A DNA stretch of 35,466 bases from Brevundimonas sp. Lineage in GTDB: Bacteria > Pseudomonadota > Alphaproteobacteria > Caulobacterales > Caulobacteraceae. Where the stretch lies: contig JALAGW010000292.1 in NCBI GenBank assembly GCA_022712235.1, positions 1 through 35,466 of the forward strand, read 5' to 3'. Each line of letters begins with the position of its first letter. Position 1 is the first letter of the stretch. Positions 16,522 to 23,894 of this stretch are shown piece after piece. The position numbers and the translations under genes are program-made. The notes below the pieces were generated by a model, which was given only the letters and a program-made list of their open reading frames with translations, was not told the DNA's origin and ran no database searches.

Positions 16522-16979
16522 GAGGCCAGTCCTCCGCGCAGGCGCTTGCGCAGCGCGATTAGGTCCAGACAGGCGCGAGCGGCGCCGCCGCCCTTGTCGC
16601 CTTCGCTCATCCGGGCGCGCGCCCAGGTCTGTTCTTCGTCCTCGGTCGTCAGGATGCCGTTGCCGATGGCCAGACCCTTGAGGCCCAGGTGCATGATGCC
16701 GGCGGCCGACTGATCCGAGACGATCTCGAAGTGGTAGGTCTCGCCGCGGATAACGCAGCCCAGGGCGACATAACCGTCGTAGCGCGGCGCGGTCGGGTAG
16801 CGGCCGGCCTCCTCAGCCAGAGCGATGGCGGTCGGAACCTCAAGGGCGCCGGGCACGGTGACGACGTCGAACTGCACGCCTTGCGCGCGCAGGGCGTCCT
16901 TGGCCCCTTCCAGAAGGGCGTCGGCCAGATCGTCGTAGTAACGCGCCTCGACGATCAGGACGCGGGTGGGGTCGTTCAG
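16518..16979 (-). CDS. ribH: Lumazine synthase RibH with a CTG start
   Basis: Condenses 5-amino-6-ribitylaminouracil with dihydroxybutanone phosphate to lumazine. The sequence NDPTRVLIVEARYYDDLADALLEGAK at the N-terminus, VTVPGALEVPTAIALA, the active-site segment GYVALGCVIRGETYHFEIV and IGNGILTTEDEEQTWARA are typical. No ATG, GTG or TTG is in frame before GTG 16877, and starting there would remove the first beta-alpha unit. The family start falls on CTG at 16979, which overlaps the TGA of ribB (CTGA) and has GGAG ten bases upstream. The product is then 153 residues, the usual length. Confidence 0.92.
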   Translation of the reverse strand: MNDPTRVLIVEARYYDDLADALLEGAKDALRAQGVQFDVVTVPGALEVPTAIALAEEAGRYPTAPRYDGYVALGCVIRGETYHFEIVSDQSAAGIMHLGLKGLAIGNGILTTEDEEQTWARARMSEGDKGGGAARACLDLIALRKRLRGGLAS

Positions 16980-18112
16980 GATTGGTCTTCTCCGTCCATA
17001 TCGCGCCAGCCCACGATGCGCAGGCCGTAGCCTTCCAGCGCCGTCGGATTGGGCCGCGTCGAGCTCATCACGATCATGTCCTTGACGCCGAGGTCGAGCA
17101 GAATCTGCGCCCCGACGCCATAGGCTTTCAGCGAACGATCCACGGCGGCGGGCTTGTCGGCGCCGCCCAGGCGCTCGGCCAGCCCCTGCAGCGCGGGGTC
17201 GCGCAGGAAGACGACGACCCCCGGACCGTCATTGGCGGTCAGGGCCTGCATGGCCGTCGGAATATAGTCCTGACGCGCCTCGACATGGCCCAGCAGGTCG
17301 GCGGCGAAGTCGATCTGGTGCATCCGCACCACGGTCGGCCTGGTCGGATCGATGTCGCCGCGCACCAGGGCGATGTGTTCGGCGCCCTCGATGGTGTTGC
17401 GATAGAGGATCAGCTTGAACGGCCCGCCGTGGACGCTCTCGAACGGGGTCTCCAGCACGCGCTCGACGAAGCGCTCGGTGCGGCGGCGATAGGCGATCAG
17501 GTCGGCGATGGTGCCGATCTTCAGGCCGTGCAGTTGGGCGAAGGCGATCAGGTCGGGCTTCCGCGCCATCTCGCAGTCGTCCTTGATGATCTCGCAGATC
17601 ACGCCTGACGGGTTCAGGCCGGCCATGCGGCTGATGTCGACGGCGGCCTCGGTATGGCCGGCGCGGACCAGAACGCCGCCGTCGCGCGCAACCAGGGGGA
17701 AGATGTGGCCGGGCGAGACGATGTCGTCGACCCCGCGCGTCGGGTCGGTCGCGACCTGCACCGTGTGCGAACGGTCGGCGGCGGAAATGCCGGTCGTCAC
17801 GCCCTCCCTGGCCTCGATCGAGACGGTGAAGGCGGTCTTCATGCTCTCGCGATTGTCGGCGGCCATCGGCGGCAGACGCAGCTGACGGGCGCGGTCGCCG
17901 GTCACGGCCAGACAGACCAGGCCGCGGGCATAGCGGATCATGAAGTTGATCTGGTCCGGCGTGGCGAACTGGGCCGGAATGACGATGTCGCCCTCGTTCT
18001 CGCGATCCTCGGCGTCCACCAGGATATAGGGACGACCGTTGCGGGCGTCTTCGAGAATGTCCTCGATCGGGCTGATCGGGCTGTCGGTATTGTGGACGGC
18101 CAGTTTCATCAT
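16976..18112 (-). CDS. ribB: DHBP synthase with degenerate GTP cyclohydrolase II half (RibBX type)
   Basis: The N-terminal half (about residues 1-205) is 3,4-dihydroxy-2-butanone-4-phosphate synthase: VDAEDRENEGDIVIPAQF, EGVTTGISAADRSHTV, SPGHIFPLVARDGGVLVRAGHTEAAVD split, and LNPSGVICEII. The C-terminal half has the GTP cyclohydrolase II fold but lacks its zinc site. Where the family has a C-x10-C-x-C cluster, it reads VRMHQIDFAADLLGHVEAR, with no Cys. This matches the RibBX form described from proteobacteria, which has no cyclohydrolase activity. ATG at 18112 overlaps the ribE stop (ATGA). The stop is shared with the ribH start. Confidence 0.93.
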   Translation of the reverse strand: MMKLAVHNTDSPISPIEDILEDARNGRPYILVDAEDRENEGDIVIPAQFATPDQINFMIRYARGLVCLAVTGDRARQLRLPPMAADNRESMKTAFTVSIEAREGVTTGISAADRSHTVQVATDPTRGVDDIVSPGHIFPLVARDGGVLVRAGHTEAAVDISRMAGLNPSGVICEIIKDDCEMARKPDLIAFAQLHGLKIGTIADLIAYRRRTERFVERVLETPFESVHGGPFKLILYRNTIEGAEHIALVRGDIDPTRPTVVRMHQIDFAADLLGHVEARQDYIPTAMQALTANDGPGVVVFLRDPALQGLAERLGGADKPAAVDRSLKAYGVGAQILLDLGVKDMIVMSSTRPNPTALEGYGLRIVGWRDMDGEDQS

Positions 18113-18699
18113 GCGGTCTCCTGCCACCGCGCGAGGTAGCGCGCCAGCATGTCGATCTCCAGGTTGACCTTGTCGCCGACCTTCAGGCCGCCGAGCGTGG
18201 TCGCATCCCACGTGTGCGGAATGATGTTCACGTCAAAGCGGCGCTCATGCACCCCATTCACGGTCAGGGAAACCCCATCGACGGTGATTGAGCCCTTCGG
18301 CGCGATAAATCGGTGCAAAGGCGCTGGCACCTCGATCACGATGCGGTGCGATCCGCCTTCAGGGGTGATGGAGACGACCTCGCCCAGGCCGTCGACGTGG
18401 CCCGAGACGATATGGCCGCCCAGTTCGTCGCCCAGCCTGGCCGCGCGCTCCAGATTGACGCGGGTGTTCTCGGCCCAGTCGCCCAGCTTCGTCTTCGACA
18501 GGGTCTCGCCCGAGACCTCGACGGCGAACCAGCCCTCGCCCTTTTCCGTGACCGTCAGGCAGCAGCCCGCGTGGCTGATGGAGGCGCCGAGGTCGATGGT
18601 CGCCGTGTCCCACACGGTTTCGATCTCATAGCGACGGTCGCGGTTGGTTTGGCGGACGCTGCGGACGCGGCCGATGTCGGTGACGATGCCGGTGAACAT
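18109..18699 (-). CDS. ribE: Riboflavin synthase alpha chain
   Basis: Dismutates two lumazine molecules to riboflavin. Its 196 residues form two lumazine-binding repeats: MFTGIVTDIGRVRSV with AGCCLTVTEKGEGWFAVEVSGETL in the first, and GGHIVSGHVDGLGEV with SITVDGVSLTVNGVHERRFDVNIIPHT in the second. This is the first gene of the coupled run ribE-ribB-ribH-nusB-thiL. A 77-base gap separates it from ribD and carries a sequence element also found before gor. I see no FMN riboswitch there. Confidence 0.96.
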   Translation of the reverse strand: MFTGIVTDIGRVRSVRQTNRDRRYEIETVWDTATIDLGASISHAGCCLTVTEKGEGWFAVEVSGETLSKTKLGDWAENTRVNLERAARLGDELGGHIVSGHVDGLGEVVSITPEGGSHRIVIEVPAPLHRFIAPKGSITVDGVSLTVNGVHERRFDVNIIPHTWDATTLGGLKVGDKVNLEIDMLARYLARWQETA

Positions 18700-18707
18700 G
18701 AAAGCTC

Positions 18708-18760
18708 CGGTCCCTTCGGACCCAAAAAACAGAGTCTAATTAGTCTAATTCGTCTGAAAT
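18708..18760 (-). promoter_or_regulatory. Repeated 9-mer/T-tract leader element upstream of ribE
   Basis: On the minus strand three near-repeats of about nine bases (CAGACGAAT, TAGACTAAT, TAGACTC) run into CTGTTTTTT, then GTCCG and the CGGAGC ribosome site. The same order of parts, at the same distance from the start codon, occurs upstream of gor at 29213-29270. It could be a promoter/operator or a short 5' leader. No known factor is assigned. Confidence 0.5.
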
Positions 18761-18776
18761 CGCGCCTGAGGAGGCG

Positions 18777-19538
18777 TCAGGCGCGAACGTAGCGTTCCCA
18801 CAGGTCGTCTCCGACAGGCTCGACGCCCAGACGACGGAACTTGGGGGCGTCGGCCAGCTTTGCAAGCGCCACCGACGCCACGCAGGGCCCGCCCTCCCCG
18901 CCCAGCAGGAGCGGGGCGCGGAACCATTCGATAGCGGCCACCACGCCCGCCTGCAGAAAGGACGCGGCGACACGGCCCCCGCCCTCGATCAACAACGAGG
19001 TGACGCCGCGCGCGGTCAGGGCGTCGAGGACGGCGGCGATGGCGGGACGGCCGTCGTCTGCGGCAACCGTGAGGACTTCGGCGTGACCGATGGCGCGGGG
19101 CTGGGCTGTGGTGAGGATCAGGGTGCTGCCGGATGCGACCTTGGCCGTTGCGGGGGTCCGCAGACGACTGTCGAGGACGATCCTCAACGGATTCCTTCTC
19201 CCCTCGGGGGAGAAGGTGGGCGGCGAAGCCGCTCGGATGAGGGGGACGCCGGATGCGGACTGGACGTCTGACGATGAGCGCGCTGAAACCGCCCCCTCAT
19301 CCGTCATGCTCCGCACGACACCTTCTCCCCCCAGGGGAGAAGGGAAGAGGCGCACGGTCAGTTCGGGATCGTCGGCCAGCACGGTCTCGACCCCGACCAG
19401 GATGGCGTCATGGCTCGCGCGCAGGCGGTGCCCCTGCTGACGGGCTTCGGGTCCGGTGATCCACTGGCTTTCGCCCGTGGCTGTGGCGATGCGGCCGTCG
19501 AGCGACGTGGCCAGCTTCAGGGTGACGCGCGGGCGCAT
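18777..19538 (-). CDS. ribD: RibD reductase domain only, with an in-frame palindromic insert
   Basis: The 253 residues correspond to the NADPH-dependent pyrimidine reductase half of RibD: RPRVTLKLATSLDGRIATATG, SQWITGPEARQQGHRLRASHDAILVGVETVLADDPELTVRL, PLRIVLDSRLRTP and SLLIEGGGRVAASFL. The zinc deaminase domain that normally precedes it is absent; the start ATG overlaps the nrdR stop (TGATG), leaving no room for it. Between LTVRL and PLRIV some 50 extra residues (starting FPSPLGGEGV, ending SPEGRRN) are encoded by a 150-bp palindromic element at 19194-19343. The frame is kept. The insert sits at a surface loop of the fold by family alignment, so the enzyme may still work. Confidence 0.9.
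   Translation of the reverse strand: MRPRVTLKLATSLDGRIATATGESQWITGPEARQQGHRLRASHDAILVGVETVLADDPELTVRLFPSPLGGEGVVRSMTDEGAVSARSSSDVQSASGVPLIRAASPPTFSPEGRRNPLRIVLDSRLRTPATAKVASGSTLILTTAQPRAIGHAEVLTVAADDGRPAIAAVLDALTARGVTSLLIEGGGRVAASFLQAGVVAAIEWFRAPLLLGGEGGPCVASVALAKLADAPKFRRLGVEPVGDDLWERYVRA
19194..19343. repeat. 150-bp palindromic (REP/MITE-like) element inside ribD
   Basis: Two imperfect inverted arms of about 52 bases face each other. Each arm starts with a CCTTCTCCCC...GGGGAGAAGG hairpin and ends in GGATGAGGGGG or its complement. The length is exactly 50 codons and both reading frame ends are clean. Such palindromes are usually intergenic; here it has become coding sequence. No second copy is seen in the window. 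Confidence 0.85.
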
Positions 19539-20014
19539 CAGCGCGGGTCGTCGGGCTTGGTCTCGTCGAAGCCCTCGTCGCCGAGGAATTTGGCGAAGTC
19601 GCCCGTGTGACGGAAGTCCTTGTAAACCGAGGCGTAGCGGACATAGGCGACCTCATCGACCGACTTCAGCGCCTTCATGATGAAGTCGCCGACGATGTGC
19701 GAGGGGATCTCGGTCTCGCCCAGGCTTTCCAGCTGGCGCACGATGCGGCTGACCAGCAGCTCGACCTGATCGGGCTGGACGGGACGTTTGCGCAGGGCGA
19801 TGCCCAGCGAGCGTTCCAGCTTGTCGCGGTCGAAGGGGGTGCGGCGGCCGTTCCGTTTCAGGATGACCAGTTCGCGCAGCTGCACCCGCTCGAAGGTGGT
19901 GAAGCGCCCGTTGCACTGCGGACAGGACCGACGGCGGCGGATGGCCGCGCCGTCGTCAGACGGGCGGCTGTCCTTGACCTGGGTGTCGGCGTTTCCGCAG
20001 AAGGGGCACTTCAT
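19538..20014 (-). CDS. nrdR: Transcriptional repressor NrdR
   Basis: An ATP/dATP-sensing repressor of ribonucleotide reductase genes. Its 158 residues hold an N-terminal zinc ribbon (MKCPFCGNADTQVKDSR and RRRRSCPQCNGRFTTFERV) and an ATP-cone (VILKRNGRRTPFDRDKLERSLGIAL and the following helices to VYKDFRHTGDFAKFL). It lies 12 bases after glyA and overlaps ribD by one base, the conserved glyA-nrdR-ribD order of alphaproteobacteria. Confidence 0.97.
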   Translation of the reverse strand: MKCPFCGNADTQVKDSRPSDDGAAIRRRRSCPQCNGRFTTFERVQLRELVILKRNGRRTPFDRDKLERSLGIALRKRPVQPDQVELLVSRIVRQLESLGETEIPSHIVGDFIMKALKSVDEVAYVRYASVYKDFRHTGDFAKFLGDEGFDETKPDDPR

Positions 20015-20026
20015 ACAGTCGGCCTC

Positions 20027-21310
20027 TTAGCGATAGATGGGGAAGCGCGCGGTCAGTTCGCGCACCTGGGCGGCCACGCCCGCGACGACGGCCGGATCGG
20101 CTTCGTCGCCGCCGTTCATCGAGGAGACGACGTCGGCGATCCAGTGACCGATCTGCTTGAACTCTTCCTCGCCGAAGCCGCGCGTGGTGCCCGCCGGGGT
20201 GCCCAGACGAACGCCCGAGGTGACGGTGAAGGGCGCGGTGTCGAACGGCACGCCGTTCTTGTTGCAGGTCATCAGGGCCTTCTCGAGCTCATGCTCGGTG
20301 GCCTTGCCGGTCACGCCCTTGGGACGCAGATCGACCAGCATCAGGTGGCTGTCCGTGCCGCCCGAGACGATGGCCAGGCCGCGCTCGACCAGAACGGCGG
20401 CCAGGGCCTGGGCGTTCTTCACGACCTGCTGGGCGTAGCCCTTGAACTCGGGCTTCAGCGCTTCACCAAAGGCCACGGCCTTGGCGGCGATGACGTGCTC
20501 CAGCGGGCCGCCCTGCAGGCCGGGGAAGACGGCCGAGTTGATCTTCTTGCCCAGGTCGACGTCGTTGGACAGGATCATGCCGCCGCGCGGGCCGCGCAGG
20601 GTCTTGTGCGTCGTGGTGGTGACGACGTGGGCGTGCGGGATCGGGTCGGGATAGACGCCGCCGGCGATCAGACCGGCGTAGTGGGCCATGTCGACCATCA
20701 GATAGGCGCCGACCGAATCCGCGATCTCGCGGAAGCGCTTGAAGTCGATATGACGGCTGTAGGCCGAGGCGCCGGCCAGGATCAGCTTGGGCTTTTCCTT
20801 CTGGGCCATTTCGGCGACGTGGTCATAGTCGATCAGATGGGTGTCTTCCGACACCTTGTAGGTCACGGGGCGGAACCACTTGCCCGACTGGTTGGCGGGC
20901 GAGCCATGCGTCAGGTGACCGCCGCAGGCCAGGTCCATGCCCAGGAAGGTGTCGCCGGGCTGCAGCAGGGTGAAGAAGACGGCCTGGTTGGCCTGGGCGC
21001 CCGAGTGGGGTTGGACGTTGGCGAAGGCGGCGCCGAACAGCTCCTTGGCGCGCTCGCGGGCCAGGTCCTCGGTGACGTCCACAAACTCGCAGCCGCCATA
21101 GTAGCGACGGCCCGGATAGCCCTCGGCGTACTTGTTGGTCAGGACCGAGCCTTGCGCGTCCAGCACCGCCTGCGAGACGATGTTTTCCGAAGCGATCAGC
21201 TCGATCTGCTCCTTCTGGCGGCCAAGCTCGCCCTGGATGCCCTTGAAGATCGCCGGATCAGCGTCGGCGAGGCTCTTGGAGAAGTAGGCGTCGTGGGTGA
21301 AGGCGGTCAC
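20027..21310 (-). CDS. glyA: Serine hydroxymethyltransferase
   Basis: A PLP enzyme that interconverts serine and glycine, feeding one-carbon units to folate. The 427 residues show IELIASENIVSQAVL, the tetrahydrofolate region NKYAEGYPGRRYYGGCEFVD, DMAHYAGLIAGGVYP, the PLP lysine in VTTTTHKTLRGPRGGMIL and the C-terminal GVRLGTPAGTTRGFGEEEF. It heads a minus-strand block continuing into nrdR and ribD. The start faces a divergent plus-strand gene at 21488, so its promoter lies within 21311-21487. Confidence 0.98.
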   Translation of the reverse strand: MTAFTHDAYFSKSLADADPAIFKGIQGELGRQKEQIELIASENIVSQAVLDAQGSVLTNKYAEGYPGRRYYGGCEFVDVTEDLARERAKELFGAAFANVQPHSGAQANQAVFFTLLQPGDTFLGMDLACGGHLTHGSPANQSGKWFRPVTYKVSEDTHLIDYDHVAEMAQKEKPKLILAGASAYSRHIDFKRFREIADSVGAYLMVDMAHYAGLIAGGVYPDPIPHAHVVTTTTHKTLRGPRGGMILSNDVDLGKKINSAVFPGLQGGPLEHVIAAKAVAFGEALKPEFKGYAQQVVKNAQALAAVLVERGLAIVSGGTDSHLMLVDLRPKGVTGKATEHELEKALMTCNKNGVPFDTAPFTVTSGVRLGTPAGTTRGFGEEEFKQIGHWIADVVSSMNGGDEADPAVVAGVAAQVRELTARFPIYR

Positions 21311-21487
21311 TGGCGGGCATCCCGAAGGCTGGAGCGAAAACGGCGCCCCTATCTAGGCCGCGCCGCCGAACACCACAACATCTAGTGGCCGGGTCCCCAT
21401 AACCCGCTCCAGCATATCAATGTTACAATTTTAGTGCGTCAAATAACGTCAAGCTTTAAGGTGCCCGCCAAATCAGGGGGAACCACC

Positions 21488-22237
21488 ATGAAGCAGTTGA
21501 TCGGATACGCCGTTGCGGCGTTGGGCCTTATCGCGACCCAGGCGGCTGCGGCCCCGGTCACCTATTACGTACAGAGCGAGCCCTATACCGCGATCACCAA
21601 CGCCACGGCCTGCCCGGTCGGGGTGTGCAAGGCCTATGGCGCGGGCCAGCGGCTGAGCGGGACGATCACCTTCTTCGGTCCGCTGGACCCCGACCTTGAC
21701 GTTGTGACGGACGACGTCGGCCATATGATCGACGATTTCCAGCTCAGCGACGGCCAGAACACCTACACCCTGCTGAACGCCGGCGTTCCTGACCCGAACA
21801 TGGTCATCAACTTCGCCAATGTCAGCACCGACGCCAGCGGCGTCATCACGGCCTTCGAGTTCAAGTTCGACCGGACGAACGGCGCGCCTTACAGCGTTTC
21901 GGTGATGCCGTCGAACGACCTCCAGACGCGCGTATCGACGATCTATTTCACCTCGATCCACCCTGCGGTTTCGGTCGACAACAACGCCCGATGCACGGCC
22001 CGTGGAACCGTCAGCAATGCGCCCACCAACTCGCCGGGCGCCGGCTGCATTCAGACGACCGTCATCCCGGCCGAGGGCGCTTCTCAAGCTCAAGCCGGCA
22101 CAGTCACCATGTCGCTCACCCCGCCCGCGCCGCCCGCGCCGGTGCCGACCCTGTCGGAATGGGCGATGATCCTGCTGGGCGCGCTGCTGGCTGGCGGGGC
22201 GGCGCTGCACCTGCAACGGCGTCGCCAGACGGCCTGA
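21488..22237 (+). CDS. IPTL-CTERM surface protein of unknown function
   Basis: A 249-residue exported protein. It has a signal peptide (MKQLIGYAVAALGLIATQAAA), then a beta-rich domain (VTYYVQSEPYTAITN, LSGTITFFGPLDPDL, DDFQLSDGQNTYTLLN, VITAFEFKFDR), a Pro/Ala linker and a C-terminal sorting signal VPTLSEWAMILLGALLAGGAALHLQRRR. That tripartite tail (PTLSEW, helix, Arg cluster) is the IPTL-CTERM type, thought to be recognised by a dedicated sorting protease. ATG at 21488 has GGGGGA seven bases upstream. No sorting enzyme gene lies nearby. The gene stands alone, divergent from glyA. Confidence 0.88.
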   Translation: MKQLIGYAVAALGLIATQAAAAPVTYYVQSEPYTAITNATACPVGVCKAYGAGQRLSGTITFFGPLDPDLDVVTDDVGHMIDDFQLSDGQNTYTLLNAGVPDPNMVINFANVSTDASGVITAFEFKFDRTNGAPYSVSVMPSNDLQTRVSTIYFTSIHPAVSVDNNARCTARGTVSNAPTNSPGAGCIQTTVIPAEGASQAQAGTVTMSLTPPAPPAPVPTLSEWAMILLGALLAGGAALHLQRRRQTA

Positions 22238-22247
22238 CGCCAAAGGG

Positions 22248-22433
22248 TCAGCGACGGGTCGCCAGGGCGCGTTTCAGCTTGGCGATGGCGACCCGTTCGA
22301 CGGCGCGTGGCTCCAGAGCCGGGCCCATGGCGGAGACCTCGACGCCCGTGGCCGTGTGGACGGCCGAGCATTTCACATAGGTCCCGTTGCGGACGAACTC
22401 GACGATGACTTCGCCCAGTTCGGCGTCCTGCAT
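22248..22433 (-). CDS. Small conserved protein, DUF6898-like
   Basis: A 61-residue protein (MQDAELGEVIVEFVRNGTYVK, then CSAVHTATGVEVSAMGPAL and a basic helix to ALATRR). The start overlaps the hemA stop by one base (TGATG), so it is translated with hemA. The pattern fits a short alphaproteobacterial family listed as DUF6898, with no known role. The assignment to that family is from memory and moderate. Confidence 0.75.
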   Translation of the reverse strand: MQDAELGEVIVEFVRNGTYVKCSAVHTATGVEVSAMGPALEPRAVERVAIAKLKRALATRR

Positions 22434-23659
22434 CAGGCGGCGACCGGACGACGCGCCACGTTGCAGTGCGAGAACAGCCTGTCCATCGCGTCGACCAGCT
22501 TGTCGATCATGCCGTCGTCATGGTTCGGCGACGGGGTGAAGCGCAGGCGCTCGGTCCCCTTGGGCACGGTCGGATAGTTGATCGGCTGGACGTAGATGCC
22601 GAAATCTTCCAGCAGCATGTCCGAGATCAGCTTGCAGTGAACCGGGTTGCCGACGTGGACCGGGACGATGTGGCTGACGCTGGGCAGGACCGGGATGCCG
22701 GCCTCGAGCAGGCGGCGCTTCAGGGTCTCGGCGCGCTCCTGATGGGCGACGCGCAGTTCCGGGTGGGCCTTAAGGTGGCGCACCGAGGCCAGGGCGCCGG
22801 CGGTCAGGGCGGGCGGCAGGCTGGTGGTGAAGATGAAGCCCGAGGCCCAGCTGCGCACCGCGTCCACGATCACCGCGTCGGCGGCGATGTAGCCGCCCAT
22901 GACGCCGATGGCCTTACCCAGGGTGCATTCGATGATGTCGATGCCGTCCAGAACGCCGTCGCGTTCGGCCACGCCCGCGCCGGTTTCGCCGTAGAGGCCG
23001 ACCGCGTGGACTTCGTCCAGATAGGTCATGGCGCCATACTTCCTGGCCAGGGCGATGGTGCCGGCGATGTCGGCGATGTCGCCGTCCATCGAATAGACGC
23101 TCTCGAAGGCGATCAGCTTGGGCGCGCCCAGCGGCGCGGCGGCCAGCAGTTCCTCGAGGTGCTCAAGGTCGTTGTGGCGGAAGATGTGGCGCGGACCGCC
23201 GCCGTGGCGGATGCCCTCGATCATCGAGGCGTGGTTCAGGGCGTCGGAGAAGATGATCAGGCCCGGCAGAATCTTCTGCAGGGTCGACAGCGTCGCCTCA
23301 TTGGCCACATAGCCCGAGGTGAACAGCAGGGCCGCTTCCTTCTGGTGCCAGCTGGCCAGCTCGGCTTCCAGATCGACCGCCGAACGGGTGGTGCCGGAGA
23401 TGTTGCGCGTGCCGCCGGCGCCCGCGCCCACGGCCTCGATCTCGGCCGTCATGGCCTCGACCACGACCGGATGCTGGCCCATGCCCAGATAGTCATTGGA
23501 GCACCAGACCACGACGTCCTGTTCGGAGCCGTCCTCGCGGCGGCGCACCGCCTGCGGGAACTGACCGCGCACGCGCTTCAGATCGGCGAAGACGCGATAG
23601 CGACCCTCGCTGCGGACCTGCTCGACCGAGTTTTGAAAGGCGGACTTATAGTCGAACAA
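22433..23659 (-). CDS. hemA: 5-aminolevulinate synthase
   Basis: A PLP enzyme that condenses glycine and succinyl-CoA to 5-aminolevulinate, the alphaproteobacterial entry to heme. Marks are VVVWCSNDYLGMGQHPVV, GGTRNISGTTRSAVDLE, FSDALNHASMIEGIRHGG, TYLDEVHAVGLYG and the PLP lysine in IECTLGKAIGVMGGYIA. TTG at 23659 gives 408 residues starting at FDYKSAF, the usual family length. An ATG at 23725 would add 22 unconvincing residues, but neither start has a good ribosome site. A Fur-like box lies upstream at 23761-23775. Confidence 0.95.
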   Translation of the reverse strand: MFDYKSAFQNSVEQVRSEGRYRVFADLKRVRGQFPQAVRRREDGSEQDVVVWCSNDYLGMGQHPVVVEAMTAEIEAVGAGAGGTRNISGTTRSAVDLEAELASWHQKEAALLFTSGYVANEATLSTLQKILPGLIIFSDALNHASMIEGIRHGGGPRHIFRHNDLEHLEELLAAAPLGAPKLIAFESVYSMDGDIADIAGTIALARKYGAMTYLDEVHAVGLYGETGAGVAERDGVLDGIDIIECTLGKAIGVMGGYIAADAVIVDAVRSWASGFIFTTSLPPALTAGALASVRHLKAHPELRVAHQERAETLKRRLLEAGIPVLPSVSHIVPVHVGNPVHCKLISDMLLEDFGIYVQPINYPTVPKGTERLRFTPSPNHDDGMIDKLVDAMDRLFSHCNVARRPVAA

Positions 23660-23760
23660 GACGGCAGTTCTTTCGCTTATACAGCTTTCCCCGCCTAATT
23701 GCGCTCGCCGCCCGGCGTTGTCCATGTTCTGGGCCGGACAAAACGTCTCAACCCCTTAAT

Positions 23761-23775
23761 TGATAACGGTTCTCA
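23761..23775. promoter_or_regulatory. Fur-box-like inverted repeat upstream of hemA
   Basis: TGATAAC-G-GTTCTCA is a 7-1-7 inverted repeat with six of seven pairs matching, close to the general Fur core TGATAAT-N-ATTATCA. It lies 35 bases before the upstream ATG or 101 bases before the preferred TTG of hemA. Iron control of heme synthesis would be sensible. The Irr box TTTAGAA pattern is not present. Confidence 0.55.
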
Positions 23776-23785
23776 TTTTAGTTGG

Positions 23786-23883
23786 CCCGCGGTCGTCGGC
23801 CCTGCGGGACCTCCCGACCCGACGCGGGCCGCGTGGTCGCCCGCGGTCGTCGGCCCTGCGGGACCTCCCGACCCGACGCGGGC
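23786..23883. repeat. Two tandem 44-bp palindromic repeats
   Basis: Identical 44-base copies at 23786-23829 and 23840-23883, period 54. Each begins CCCGCGGTCGTCGG and ends GACCCGACGCGGGC, so each can fold on itself (CCCGCG with CGCGGG). This looks like a REP-type element duplicated once. It lies between hemA and the sialidase-fold gene with no gene of its own. Confidence 0.85.
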
Positions 23884-23894
23884 TGTTTGTCGCC

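Noticed and set aside
18700..18776. FMN riboswitch before the rib genes
   Set aside because: The conserved FMN-box bases are not seen on either strand here or before ribD. The only signal is the 9-mer/T-tract element.
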